Shown: positions 35,201-46,139, counted from the first letter of the stretch. The stretch: DNA of 64,000 nucleotides from Theristus sp. LFF4_11 (GCA_030248135.1 JASANC010002757.1:1-64000), one strand, 5' to 3'. Translations and numbers: made by a program. Notes: generated from the letters alone by a model not told the origin.

Positions 35201-38200
35201 AAACACGAACATGCTGGAGCGCTACGTTTTCCGGCGCATCACTCATTTCCAAACGAATTCTCAAACCATCCATCCAAGCACCGAAGTTCATGTTCATTGT
35301 TGGATCGAAATACTCCCAACCACCTGATAACAGTTTGAATGCGCGTTCATTACACCATGTACTTTGGTGACTCAGTTGGTTGAGATCATTAGGCTTGACA
35401 CAATAGCCACAATAGTCATCACATTCGTCGCGACATTCAAATCTTCGTTCGCGAGCTTTGAACTTTTCATTCTCTTCCATTTGATCGATCTTGTTAACGA
35501 TTTGGCGGAACGTGTATTGTTCGCATGCCATTTCCGTCGCCTTTGACTCAAAAGCTGCATTGCTCAGCCTGGCCGAAAACAGGTCTGCAAGTATTGCATC
35601 GATTGGATCTTCGTATCGAACATTCTCATTACACGCTTGACCTCCCATTTCCAAGTACAAATTCTCCAACCGCATGGCAAACGCACGTACTGATTCGTTA
35701 CTTTCACGGCGTGCTCTTATGAACTGTGATGTTGCACTAATGCGCGCGTTGCGAGAACCGTAGCAACGATTCAGATACTCGAACATTTTATTCAAACTCG
35801 TTCGCACGTGAACTGGTTGTGTATCAAAGCGCATTACGTGAATTTTGGGCCAGACACAACCGCACATGAGCGATAGCTGTTTTTTATCAACCGAAAATGT
35901 TTCAAGTCGGCTTCGAACATTCTCACTCCACACCTTGAAACTCAGTTTGCCGTCGACATCAAACGTTTCAAATTGTGCCGTTAACAGCATCCGAGCATTT
36001 TGACTGTGGTTACTGTGACAACGTTCAGAATCACTGTTTGAATCACGCTTATTATTGCCACCATTCTGCTTTTCATCACGATTAACCAATGCAGCTATTA
36101 GTTGCTGCTGCTGCATAAGCATTTGCAGAATCAGGTCATTCGTGGTTGTACTTTGTGCCGATCCCGCTGCGTCACTGCCGTTTTGCTGGGTCACACCTGG
36201 TGCACTCTTATTCAGAGACATACCCTTTTTCATGGCCGGTGCAGTCGAAACAGATTGGACACCTGGTGCACTCTTATTCAGAGGCACACCCTTTTTCAGG
36301 GCCGGTACAGTTGAAACAGATTGGACACCTGGTGCACTCTTAATCAGAGGCACACCCTTTTTCAGGGCCGGTGTGGGATAGCGGGACGTCTGTACCCTTG
36401 GGCCTCGTTTAGATGATGTCAACGACGCAATGCTTGTGTTGGCAACCGATGAAACATTGCCACTGGCTTCGCTGCTTGTTGTCGTTTGATGCCGGCGTTG
36501 TCGACGATTCATCATGTGGAATGATGACGACTGATGAGGTTGCGTGATTTCGATTGTCGGGCTCACCAGAAGCGTTAGGACGATGGTTGCGGTCAACAGT
36601 GGAAGCTTTATCAGACGCTATCTGACTCCAAAACAACACCCCAAATCACACAAACACGGCACTTATATACGAACGGAATCACCAATTATCTGCTAATTAT
36701 CTACCTTAATCACCTATTATCTACTTTATTAACACAGCTGTCATAAGACCCAACTAAAGGCCCATTCATTCACGCGCTTATAAGCGCCCTGATGCGCAGG
36801 CGTCAGCTGTACGCTACAGCGCTTCAAAGTCGTAGCTACTATTATTGCTCCATCATGTAGAACAAAGTTGTGTGAACCGTAACTTGCACATGCACCAAAA
36901 CTAACCGCATTCGGTAAACGTCGCTTTGACAAAGAAAGTGGGAACAAAACATTGCTGCAGGAGCGTGTGGCTCAAACGCTGAATGTGCGTTGCGAAACTC
37001 GGCAACGCCGATTTGCACGGCTGGGCTCTGTGGTCAGTTGAAATATTTTTCTAAAACATTTCTGTGTGAAAACTAGTTGTCAGTTTCGTTGAATCTTTTG
37101 AAAATCGTGAAAATCCATTGATTTACTAAAACTCCAATTTTCCTTTATTTAGCAACGCACGTCTTAGAGTTGTTGCCAGTGTGTTTGTTTGTTTGTTGCT
37201 GTGTGCGCACCGCATCCGCAATAAATAACACGTTTGCTTTAAAAAACAATCGATCGCTGTGTTAGCGAATCAAGCACAGTTCATTCGAACTTCAGTCGCG
37301 CAAACTGGAGGCTGTTCTTCCGATGTGGACTGCATTGCCAGCGACTCAACGAGACCAGCGTGCGACACAGTGAATGGCATTTGTGGTTTGTTGGTTTGGC
37401 CTGGGCCCGTACACCCCCACAGCTCCATGGAATTTGGTCTCAAAACAATACTTTTGTTACTTCAGTCCAGTGCACTGCAGCAAACACAGCGCAGTGCACT
37501 GATCCAACAACCGTCTGCGATTCAACCATCAGTGAATGTGGTAAGTACCAGTACGCTGGTTCTTGAGGTTTTTTTTTTACGTTAGTGTCTTTGCAAACGC
37601 AGTTCAATGCACCAACGACGGTCATTGCGGCAACGACCAAAGCGAATATCAATATTGCTTTTTGCCGAAAAAATGTTGTGGTACGTTAACATTTTGTTGC
37701 AAATCCATTCAAACTTTATTTTATTTTATTTATTTTTTGTTTCAGTCCAATGCCTGAATGATTTCCATTGCTCTGCCATTGACCCCGAGAATGTCTGTGA
37801 CGAGCCGCAGCATTTGTGTGGTAACGGTTTTGTTTTGTTTAACGGGGAGTGAGGGTACAATAAAAAAATTCGTAATGCTTGCACATAAAATAAAAATTAA
37901 TTTTTAAGATTAAAAGTTAAAAAAGGATTGTACATTTTGTGTCAGAAACAAGCTCTGTTGGTTTTTTACCAACAGTTGGATTCTGTCCCTCAAAAGTAAA
38001 AAAAAGAACGGGCAAATGGAACGCTACACATTTAGAGTGATTTCGATTTTCGACCAATTGATAGATATATTTTATAATTTTCAATTTTACGGTGGTGTAC
38101 GTGAGAGCAATTCGCAGTGAGTATTCGTGGTGGTAAAAAATCGGTTTTACGTTTTCTTTCACTGTAATTCACTGTTTTCACTGCTTCATAAGTGTGTTGT

Positions 38201-41200
38201 GATGTTTCAATAAATACATTAAAAAGAGTAAACATAGTTCTTGTTGGGAACTAACAGCAACGACCTAAACTTTATAGTGCCAAGAATTCCGAGGAATTCA
38301 GTCCCGCAGACCGGCACCTGTCGTACGAACATTGATTGCATGATCGACTTGGTGTGCGGAACGACAGATCACCGATGTGGCTGTGCGTTGTTTCATTGAG
38401 TGGATATAAAAATAATACCTAAATGTTTTTGATGATTGAACAGACTTGAGTATAATTACAATACAGTCGAACTCACTAAAATGTGGAATCAGCTGATTGG
38501 TCGACCGAGCGGAGGCTGCTCACACTCCGCACCGTTCTTTTTTCGTGGATTTGGATTTTATTGAAACGTGTTTTTTATGAATTTCCAGCACCCTTTTTGT
38601 GTTAAAAATAAACTCAAAGGTTAGGGACCGCGAAATTTAGAAAATTTTTATGCCACAGCTCAACTCAAAATGTATTTTTTGTTTAATGACGACGACGACG
38701 TCGTCGCTTAATTTTTGCGTGTGGACTGAAAAATAAAAGCCTGAAAGGAGTGCGCTGTGCATGGTTTGCTGCGTGCACCAAGTAAATGAACACAGCAGCT
38801 TACCAAAAACAACTTGAAAACGGTGAAAATGAAAAATGAAAGCAAAGTAGTCGTCGTGTCGTCGTCGTCCGCGAACTCGGAACGCATTTTTTTAAAATTG
38901 CGGACGCATGTCGATCGGTCAGGTAGGAATGAAACCCCCTTCAGCTGGCCACACAGCGCACTCATTTCAGGCTTTTGTCTTTCAGTTCGCACGTAAAAAT
39001 TAAGCGACGACGTCGTCGTCGTCGTCGTCAGTAAAAAAAATGCATTTTGAGCTGTTGAATAAAAAAATTGAATTTCGCAGTTCTCCAACCCTTTGAGTTT
39101 ATTTTTAGTATGGAAAGGGTGCTGGAAATTCACACTCATTCAAAAGAAACACGTTTCAATAAAATCCAAATCCACGAAAAAAGAACGGTGCGGAGTGTGA
39201 GCAGCCTCCGCTCGGTCGACCAATCAGCTGATTCCACATTTTAGTGAGTTCAACTGTAGAATGAGATTGAGAATAGATTGAGAATTTTACAATATGATTC
39301 TGCCTCTCTAGTGCCAAACGCAGTACGGTGCTCAATGGACGATTACTGCGTTGACATGAACTTTTGCGACCCAAACACGCACCTGTGCTCGTGTAAGTTT
39401 TCTGTTCTCGTTGAAACCAGCAGGAATCGTTTTTGCATTTGTGCGGACGGCTGAACGTGTTCCGTGGCCGTGTGTCCATTCCTTACCACGACACAAAAGC
39501 TCAAAACAGCCTATCGCGCGCTGTCCTGTGAGACACCATTGATCTAAACCGAACTGCACACTTTTTGGAGTTTGGGCTTGCAATGTTCCCGAAAAACAGT
39601 GGGGATTCAAAAGTTTCTCTTGCGGATGGGGCATTCTTGAAGCAGTATTTAGCGACACGCTGCTGTGTTAAAACACAGCTACGCGGTCATATGCAGTGTG
39701 GGTCCCTCCCGCAGGGGTATGTCACTTCCCACCAGGTCCTGGGATGACGACTCCTGCTTCCCATTTGGGCTGACGAACTGCTGACGGACGTCATCGACGA
39801 CGACGGGCAACCGACGGGTGATGGCGACGATCAGCGTTGTACAGCCGTACTGGCTTGTAGACAACACAGGAAAAACAGAAATTGAAACTTTCTGAAACGC
39901 CGGAGAACGCTAGAAAACGCTAGTTTATGATTGTGCAAACAATCGTGAACGTTCTGGTTATTTGGGTTTCTCCCGGTTAAACGTCATGCAAAAGTTAAAA
40001 AAACGTAATCACTGATTAACGTTCCAGTAAACCTGGCACATGAAAACGCTAAAGGTTATTCAGTGTTACACCCCTGAAAACCATCATTTAACCCTTACAG
40101 AGCGCGATTCATTATAGTTAATACGTTTAAACACATGGCGGTTTTCTGAGTTATCCGCAGTCTCATTAGTGACACACGCACGAACTCACATGTTATACGC
40201 ACAGGAAACGGTGGCTTTCTGTGTTATGTGCAGTCTCATTGGTGACACACGCACAAACTCACATGTTATATGCACAGGAAACAATGGCTTTCTGAGTTAT
40301 CCGCAGTTTCATTGGTGACACACGGACGAACTCACATGTTATACGCACAGGAAACGGTGGCTTTCTGAGTTATGCGCAGTCTCATTGGTGACACACGAAC
40401 GAACTCACATGTTATACGCACCGGAAACTGTCGTTTTCTGAGTTATCTACAGTCTCATTGGTGACACACGCACAAACTCACATGTTATATGCACAGGAAA
40501 CAATGGCTTTCTGAGTTATCCGCAGTATCATTGGTGACACACGGACGAACTCACATGTTATACGCACAGGAAACGGTGGCTTTCTGAGTTATGCGCAGTC
40601 TCATTGGTGACACACGAACGAACTCACATGTTATACGCACAGGAAACTGTCGTTTTCTGAGTTATCTGCAGTCTCATTGGTGACACACGCACAAACTCAC
40701 ATGTTTAATCGCACAGGAAACGGTGGTTTTCTGACTTATCCGCAGTTTCATTGGTGACACACGGACGAACTCACATGTTATACGCACAGGAAACGGTGGC
40801 TTTCTGAGTTATGCGCAGTCTCATTGGTGACACACGCACGAACTCAATGTTATACGCACAGGAAACTGTCGTTTTCTGAGTTATCTGCAGTTTCATTGGT
40901 GACACACGCACGAACAATTGTTCTAAAAAATGAACAATTGTTGAGCATGGATCTTTTCGAACTGAAAATATAAAATAAACAAAAGGAAACCATTCAAGCA
41001 CACATAAAAAACACAGCCGTTAATTTACACTAAACCCAGATTAACTTTCAGGTTTAAACCGTGCTGTGCATTTTTAGACGCAAAGTCAGCGGCTTCAGTG
41101 TCTTTAACCATTTGGAGTAACGTTGCTTAACGTCCCAGAGAACATTTTAACCCTTTGAGTAACGTTGCATAACGTCCCAGAGAACATGCATGATGTTGGC

Positions 41201-42967
41201 CTGCGTTACTCAATGGTTAACACTAGTTTCCAAGCGTTTCACTTTCTGTTTTTCCTGTGAAGTCATCAGAGCCTAGGGAGGTGCTTGGACAGCGGTTAGC
41301 GGGAAGGGGCGGCAGACTCGCCAGTGGCATAACCTGGGTGCCGGTGGAGTCTGACTGCATCCGCCGGGTTAGTGCTACACTGCTCTGCATCTATGCCCTA
41401 CAAAACAGCTGGGGAAATTGACGGGTGTAGCGGCGCGATTACGAGTTATGTTAGTCACTATAGAGACCTATAGAGACTACACGAACACCTATAGAGACGC
41501 ACCGGATTCGCCGCGGGCAGCACCGTGTAGGGCAGCGGACTCTCGGGTGACTCCAACCAAGTCCCACAGGATAAGCCGCGGACGACACTTGATAGTCCAC
41601 AATAGCGGGAGCAGAGACGAGAATCAATTCACACGGGACGAGACATATGCGAGCTGATGGCACAAATTAATGTAACCAAGATTCTCTCATTATTGCGAAC
41701 GCTTATGCATTGCACATTTCAACTTCATTGCACAAGAGCAAAATAATTATGAGTTCAAAAATGTTGCAACTGATTTGGTTTTCCAAAAACAGAAGGCGAA
41801 ACGAATCGAAAACGCAAAAGGTCATGGGAAACTCCGCCTTCCAAATGTCACGCGCGCACACAAAGCACACACAAGCATGCGCAGCACACGTGCCTCGCAG
41901 CTACATGCGCTCTATGCAGCTAGGCACGCAACAACAACACGCGAAGAAACACAGTAAGCACAACACACGTAAATTCAAAGATTAGTAAAAAGTCAGCTGG
42001 AAAGTTTTATAAATCCATAAGGTATCAATTGATTTGGATAGACCATCAAATTGCGCATCGATTGATATGTTGGTTGATGGTGATTGGTTAGGTTTCAAAA
42101 GGTAAAATTGGTAATCTTTGAAATTGGATTTGAGAATGCTAAACTACTCAGAAAATGACACGTAAAAGCTAAGCTATCTGATAATATCATCGGCCGACAA
42201 TTGAGTTTGCGTTGCGGACTTTTATCACTAAAAGTTCTCGTCGCTGATTGGTCGCCGGTTGTTTAGTTATTGGCGGAGAGTTTATGATGGTTGTTGGAAT
42301 GTTCAGATTATCACTGTTGTTATACCATTGTTCATTGGGATTGTTCGTGTTGTGGGTTGCCTTGTTTGTGTTGGTCCATCTGGGGCGGTGTTGCACGGCA
42401 GCATTACCAATTCTTGTGCCTGTGGTACTCTTGAACGATCGGGTTTGCACGTTTTGGAGCTCAAAATGCATCACTACATACATGTACATGTATATGCTTC
42501 TTCATGAATGCCGCTTAAAGCAGTATGCATGGAAAAAATTGTTTCATGCACTACTCATGTCGGTCTATTTGTGACAAAAGTCAGAGTGAACCATGTTTTC
42601 ACACGAGGCTTTTATCATGCTTTTCGACGTTGCAGTGCCAGTCGGTCACCAGTGCCCAAACAACGAATGGTGTGCCAATGGGGCGCATTGTCATTTGTCG
42701 ACGTTTGACACTCATCACAATATTCGAAAACAACTGTACATTTGCGCGTGCCTCTCGCCCTTGATACAAATCAGCGACGAATGCGTTCGTAAGTGAAAAC
42801 ATTCACTGTGTAAACGAAACCTTTGTTTCTCTCACCCAGCTCCAGGAATATGCGCTCGAACGAGACTTATTCAATCAAACCTGGAAAACGTTCAGTTTGT
42901 AAATTTTGGTATGCTTTCATTTGAATCTTATCAAGCTGATTGGCTGCACCAAGCTGGTTGGACTTGA
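23249..42967 (+). CDS. Giant secreted protein of tandem six-Cys-type modules (EB-like)
   Basis: Exon 1 (23249-23315) encodes a signal peptide, MFSEAHVIISMLLIHDCLAV. Then come ~60 tiny symmetric phase 1-1 exons, each one ~21-27 residue module of pattern C-x4-5-C-x5-11-PIC-x4-6-CG. Before the array: 23683-23760, ~24391-24530, 25675-25740, 25873-25950, 26106-26168 and 26395-26463. The array spans 26553-32750. After it: 33005-33067, 33301-33369, 36961-37032, 37296-37385, 37466-37540, 37603-37680, 37746-37820, 38302-38382 and 39312-39392. A longer exon follows (42636-42788, ending CACLSPLIQISDECV, like the end of an EB module). The last exon is 42840-42967, with a stop. The 3' boundary of exon 2 and the 5' boundary of exon 3 are uncertain. 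The protein is probably extracellular; function unknown. The conserved PIC..CG core resembles cysteine-repeat proteins of cuticle or secretory origin, but I do not assign a family. Confidence 0.8.
24039..24250. mobile_element. MITE family C copy
   Basis: Ends 'aataatgcacacacgttggt' and 'ataggtgcacaaacatgtgc', with a core 'gcagccttttttcttcggaa' shared with 17254-17490. It is intronic in the Cys-module gene. Confidence 0.6.
24838..24905. mobile_element. MITE family D, half copy
   Basis: 'attttggtcccgggactcag' followed by 'gaattcaaaattaggtcac' matches the left part of 1925-2120. The right arm is absent. Confidence 0.45.
25385..25622 (+). mobile_element. Introner-like TA-MITE, copy III
   Basis: Starts G-TATTGTGGATTTATTCAAAC and ends 'gaaaaaataggccc'-TA-C. 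The GT side is present but the 3' flank is C, so it lacks the AG. It lies 53 bp upstream of the exon at 25675-25740. Confidence 0.85.
26282..26370. mobile_element. MITE family C, right-end fragment
   Basis: 'gataagtgcacgggtttgtg' and 'aataagtgcacgaacatatg' match the right end of 24039-24250; the left half is diverged. It ends ~25 bp before exon 26395-26463. Confidence 0.5.
26553..32750 (+). repeat. 427-bp exon-triplet tandem array (14-15 units)
   Basis: Each unit has three exons: (a) 63 bp, CTASTECPDTTPICTNGQCG; (b) 72 bp, CTTDAECNNRDNTKPICS-type; (c) 69 bp, CTMDSQCPTVTPICDTTTG-type. Introns of ~67-80 bp separate them. Exon a begins at 26971, 27397, 27825, 28252, 28680, 29107, 29534, 29961, 30388, 30814, 31242, 31670, 32103 and 32530, plus an ancestral unit at 26553. 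The last unit lacks exon c. That makes ~44 coding exons. Introns are as conserved as exons, so the spread is recent tandem duplication. Edge units (26553, 32103, 32530) are the most diverged. Confidence 0.95.
34024..34458 (-). CDS. Small membrane-anchored ORF of the gag-only LTR element
   Basis: 144 codons from Met. The basic N-terminal ~85 residues are followed by one hydrophobic segment (FWILFAMTFIGLTLLSHAF) and a ~45-residue polar tail with two Cys. It occupies the place where an envelope-like frame would lie, but nothing in it identifies a family. It could also be chance coding. Confidence 0.35.
   Translation of the reverse strand: MKKLAIKVTTKNNKELRLIKSKKSCEPLCLRRMRCSSKNGNTRKQNRPESQSSKRKSAETENNQNIRMSHFCCATFLFKKFWILFAMTFIGLTLLSHAFQYKVTNQCQRGDDPSRNKESVQRMLPQMFPNGNNELSTNRHIKKC
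34893..36515 (-). CDS. gag: Retrotransposon Gag-like protein
   Basis: The open frame extends upstream to 36596, but that Met lies in the LTR. The second Met, at 36515 just after the primer site, is the better start (540 aa). The N-terminal half has three near-perfect repeats built on PALKKGVPLNKSAPGVQSVS and a Q-rich stretch. Residues ~170-380 (e.g. FKVWSENVRSRLETFSV, FIRARRESNESVRAFAMRLE) look like the retrotransposon gag fold of Gypsy-type elements. There is no clear CCHC knuckle, although a Cys cluster (CRDECDDYCGYC) follows it. A second copy of a gag-like segment (FGAWMDGLRIRLEM) follows near the C-terminus. Confidence 0.7.
   Translation of the reverse strand: MMNRRQRRHQTTTSSEASGNVSSVANTSIASLTSSKRGPRVQTSRYPTPALKKGVPLIKSAPGVQSVSTVPALKKGVPLNKSAPGVQSVSTAPAMKKGMSLNKSAPGVTQQNGSDAAGSAQSTTTNDLILQMLMQQQQLIAALVNRDEKQNGGNNKRDSNSDSERCHSNHSQNARMLLTAQFETFDVDGKLSFKVWSENVRSRLETFSVDKKQLSLMCGCVWPKIHVMRFDTQPVHVRTSLNKMFEYLNRCYGSRNARISATSQFIRARRESNESVRAFAMRLENLYLEMGGQACNENVRYEDPIDAILADLFSARLSNAAFESKATEMACEQYTFRQIVNKIDQMEENEKFKARERRFECRDECDDYCGYCVKPNDLNQLSHQSTWCNERAFKLLSGGWEYFDPTMNMNFGAWMDGLRIRLEMSDAPENVALQHVRVCLSYYARNVYDRQPEYVRSSLSETLAYLERTYAPSSELGFVNRNRFRENQYSRWSSNSSSYENGPYNHEAHCRSNWQRRNLPYHNEVHYDSCGQRSFSQMLN
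37821..38301. other. Intron of the Cys-module gene
   Basis: AT-rich, with no element recognised and no frame of interest. It separates exons 37746-37820 and 38302-38382. Confidence 0.4.
38464..39256. mobile_element. Pogo-like palindromic element with GAC/GTC runs (family E)
   Basis: Bounded TA-CAGTCGAACTCACTAAAATG ... CATTTTAGTGAGTTCAACTG-TA. The arms of ~240 bp match nearly throughout, including 'gaatcagctgattggtcgac' and 'gaacggtgcggagtgtgag'. Near the inner end of each arm is a self-complementary run, GACGACGACGACGTCGTCGC on the left and longer on the right. The tip is shared with family B. It is intronic in the Cys-module gene. Non-coding. Confidence 0.85.
39864..41261. mobile_element. 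Element with CACAGGAAAAACAG ends enclosing a 73-bp minisatellite
   Basis: 'acacaggaaaaacagaaatt' at the left end returns inverted as 'ctttctgtttttcctgtg' at the right. The arms go on with 'tgaaac' and 'aacgc' similarities. The centre (40125-40915) is the tandem repeat listed separately. No coding capacity. Confidence 0.6.
40125..40915. repeat. 73-bp minisatellite
   Basis: About eleven copies of a unit running 'tttctgagttatccgcagtc', 'tcattggtgacacacgcac', 'gaactcacatgttatacgc', 'acaggaaac'. Successive 'acaggaaac' motifs are 73 bp apart (40201, 40274, 40347 and so on). Units differ by point changes and small indels. Confidence 0.9.
41262..42635. other. Long intron of the Cys-module gene
   Basis: Holds a GC-richer stretch at 41270-41640 ('gggaaggggcggcagactcg', 'gccggtggagtctgactgc') that could be a further repeat, then AT-rich sequence. 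I see no module-type exon between 39392 and 42636. Confidence 0.4.
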
Positions 42968-43720
42968 AATTGCACTGAGGCTGTTTTTGGCATTCGAAAA
43001 CAACGTGCAAAACAGTGACCAGCACTCGTGGTGGTCAGAATAGTCCCTACTTCACAAATCAAGTTTTTAAGAAATTCAGATCATTACCCACATCGGACGT
43101 CGATATTTGAACTGCTGTTCCGTCCATCCAATCAAGCGATTCACCCTCCTCTGCCACCTGGTTCGAATTCAAACATTCATCCACCATTGCCATCTGATTC
43201 GAATTCCAACATTCATCCACCATTGGCACCGTCAGTAAACGGCCGATGACGACATTGATGGATTATTGTTGTTGATTTACAGTAAATCATTTACTTCGTG
43301 TTAAAAAGATTCCATGTTGCATTACAGAATTGATAAAATTCTCTATAATACTAATTGAAACCGATGATTGGTTTGCGATATCATGCATGCTGTTGTTTTA
43401 GTTGCAGATGAAGTGATGGATTTATTTCCAATCTTTTCAATGTTATCAGTGATTTTCAGAATTTTTATTTCAAACTGTCTTTGTTTCAGGAATGGGGTGA
43501 AATAGGCTGGGGAAGGAGAAGGAATACTTTTCGTCGTTCACAGGTGTTTTTGTTTGTTTCATCGTTCAAATTCAACAGTCACGATTTCTGTTACTACCGC
43601 ATTATAATGTTGCTATTAATTAGGAATGCGTTGAATTGAATTGGATAAAGTTTTTAACACATATCAAGCACGGTTGATCATTTTTCGCAGGTTAGGAGAA
43701 ACAAACAAGGTACCCCCACG
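42968..43720. other. 3' flank of the Cys-module gene with a short proline-rich frame
   Basis: At ~43128-43249 the plus strand encodes three near-copies of SNSNIHPPLPPG-type repeats and then a stop. It could be an alternative last exon of the Cys-module gene or an unrelated tandem repeat of 33 bp. No other signal is seen. Confidence 0.35.
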
Positions 43721-43721
43721 C

Positions 43722-43925
43722 CAGTACCGTGGGCCCAAAAAAATTTTCGAGGGGGGGGTATGGTATCGTGGGGGGGGGTGCCGACCAAAAAGTGAGGGGG
43801 GTCCACACTATGGTAACGTGAGACCCCCCTATGGGGGTCCCATGGGGAAGTGCATTTTTTCAAAATTTTCTGTGGGGAGGGTGCACCCCCCCCCACCTCC
43901 CATGATATTTTTTCGCTTAAATTTT
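43722..43925. mobile_element. G-run element, left-end fragment
   Basis: Starts 'cagtaccgtgggcccaaaa' and contains several G runs of 7-9, then 'catgatattttttcgctta'. It matches the left half of the complete element at 46352-47197. Confidence 0.75.
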
Positions 43926-44029
43926 GGGTTGGCCTACATAAGTCACAAAATATATAGGGCGTTAATTAAATTTAACTTCACGCTCTTTACTGGTTTCTTC
44001 TTCTTTGCCCGTTTTTCTTGGTATCGATG

Positions 44030-44150
44030 CGGCCTCTGGCCCGAAGAGTTGCGCCCCGGTTGATTCCGGCCCGAATATTTTTGGCCGGACAATTCCCGCC
44101 CGAATATTTCCGGTCCGGACGATTCCAGCCCGGCGATTTTTCCCCAGAAC
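44030..44150. repeat. Short GC-rich minisatellite
   Basis: Degenerate ~22-bp repeats around 'gcccgaatatttttggccgg' and 'gcccgaatatttccggtcc'. A related set, 'ccgggccgcaatcgaac', lies at 45075-45180. Confidence 0.5.
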
Positions 44151-44205
44151 GACCAATAAACTGCTGGGAGTTGGATTGATTTTTTTCGCATTCCACAATC
44201 AACTA

Positions 44206-44840
44206 CAGTCTATCTCGCTAATATATGCAACTCGCTGATTGGTCGGCTCCTCACGCTCCGCACCCCTGGGAACGGGATTCAGAAAATATCATGTTTTTTT
44301 GTTGTTCAGCGGTTTGTTTTCATTTTTTTTCATGCCGAAAAAATTCTAAATCAAAAACTACAAAATTCCAAACGTTTGAATTGGTAAAAAATGAGTAAAC
44401 TGAAGTTTTTTTGGTTGATTGACGGCGACGACGTCGTCGAGAATTTTTGCTTTCAAACGTACCGCTGGCCGCTGCTGCGTGTTCAAAACAAATTTAAAAC
44501 AAACAAACAAAATAACAAAACTTGCTTCCAACGATTTCGACGGTTTTCATCCCGCTTTTAACAATTGATTCATTGGGTGCGCCATGTCCATTCATTGTTG
44601 TTCAAAGATTGTTCACATTGTCAATAAATACTGTCACCTGCTGCGTTCTTCTTCTCTGTGCTTCGGACACACAGTAGCGGCCAGCGGCGGCACGCTCTTT
44701 TCATGCCTAAAGGCAAAAACTAAACCAAAAACCATAGACGACGTCGTCGCAGTCAATCAACCAAAAAAGACATTTTTTTGACATTGTGACCAATGCAAAT
44801 TTTTGGAATTTGGTAGTTTTTTATTTAGAATGTTTTTTCG
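44206..44840. mobile_element. Family E relative, decayed palindrome
   Basis: Begins TA-CAGTCTATCTCGC, then 'aactcgctgattggtcggct'. Inner arms carry 'tttggttgattgacggcgac' and inverted 'gtcgcagtcaatcaaccaaa', each with a GACGACGTCGTCG core. The outer right arm is not recognisable. Confidence 0.55.
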
Positions 44841-45269
44841 GCATGAAATAAACAAAAACAAACCGTTGAACAATGAAAAGAAAATAAACTTCAGCCAAAT
44901 CTAATCCCAAAACTAAGCAAAGTTGTTGTAGGTGTCCTAAGCCAAGCCTTTTACATAAAGGTTCTTCGGAAACGTGGGTTTTTGAAAAAAACTGTTTTGC
45001 CGTGATTTTTTTGATTTTGGATTCATCGAAGACCACGAAAAACGGTGCAGGTGGTTTACTATTGCTCGTGAAACATTCGCCAGGCCGGAATTGTCCGAGC
45101 CCGAATTCTCCGGGCCGCAATCGAACGGGCCGCAATGAGCGGACCGCAACTGTTCAGGTCGCAATTAGAGAGCCGCAATTGAACTCATTCCTGCGTGAAT
45201 TGGTGCAAGTAAGCTGAGTTTTGTCTTGTTGGATTCGGATTTCACATTCTCTGATTCCCATTCCGTGAC

Positions 45270-45910
45270 TTATGAAGCTTCACGTAAATGTTGAAGGAAA
45301 AACGTTAAATTTTGCTGCAAAATTTTTTGAAAGTACAATGAAGGAAGAATGTCAAGTTATCATATATTCAGCTTATATTATGGACTTTATTCATAGACAA
45401 AAATTTTGGGTGTGGGTGGAGAAAATTGGGGCTTTGCCTACATTACTAAACCAAAGCCAAGTTTACAGTCTGTTTTGTTGTTTAGTTCGGTTTCAATGAA
45501 GTCGTTGTAGGTTCCTAATCCTAAGCCCAATCCTAATCCTAATGAAGTCGTTGTAGGTTCCTAATCCTAAACCTAATCCTAATCCTAAGTGAAGCCTTTT
45601 TAACAAAGTGAAAGTGCCTTGATTGACAGCTTTGTTGAAGGGGTGAAACATTGGGATCAGGGATCAGCTCCAGCTCCGGTTTAGCTTTGTAGTATTACGA
45701 AAATTGGGGGAGGGGTGTCCGCCAGACAAAATTTCATGGGGGGTGGGGGGATGTCGGCCAAATTTTCGAGGGGGGGTCCGATGGGGGGGGGGGGGGGCCC
45801 GGGGTTAGGGGGGTGACACGGTGCGTGCCCCCCACCCCCCCCCCCACCCGTCGGTCGCGGGGGCGCGGGTGGGTGCACCCCCCCCGCCCACGGTACTGCC
45901 CCCCTAGGGT
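45270..45910. mobile_element. G-run element, right-end fragment
   Basis: 'aatgttgaaggaaaaacgtt' then a G-run block ('gacaaaatttcatggggggt', 'ggccaaattttcgagggggg') and terminal 'cgcccacggtactg' at 45885-45898. The order matches 46560-47197. 'cctaatcctaatcc' repeats are inserted at ~45515-45590. Confidence 0.6.
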
Positions 45911-46139
45911 TACGAAAAAAATCCGGATTTTTTTTAAATTAAAAAAAAAATTTAAACTTTTTTACAAGTTAGGTTTGTTCGAAGCGTCTCGTCGAGCTGA
46001 GTTCTGCTAGACTATTTTCAGAACGATCCGGAAAACTATAAGAGCGAAAATCGTGTTTTGTTGAAATTATGTCCATTTCATAGAGGGAAAGTTGCATTTT
46101 CAACAATAAAACAGGACAATTTTTGACGTGTACTTGAAT

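Larger units (their letters stand above)
33561..36727 (-). mobile_element. Gag-only LTR retrotransposon, antisense in an intron
   Basis: Two 159-bp LTRs (33561-33719 and 36569-36727) differ at about three positions. On the minus strand the 5' LTR (36727-36569) is followed by primer site TGGTGAGCCCGAC (36556-36568), again tRNA-Trp. A purine tract AAGGGGGGAAAA precedes the 3' LTR. The interior encodes Gag and a small membrane ORF but no reverse transcriptase or integrase. The element lies inside the Cys-module gene, between exons 33301-33369 and 36961-37032. I could not settle the target duplication. Confidence 0.85.
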
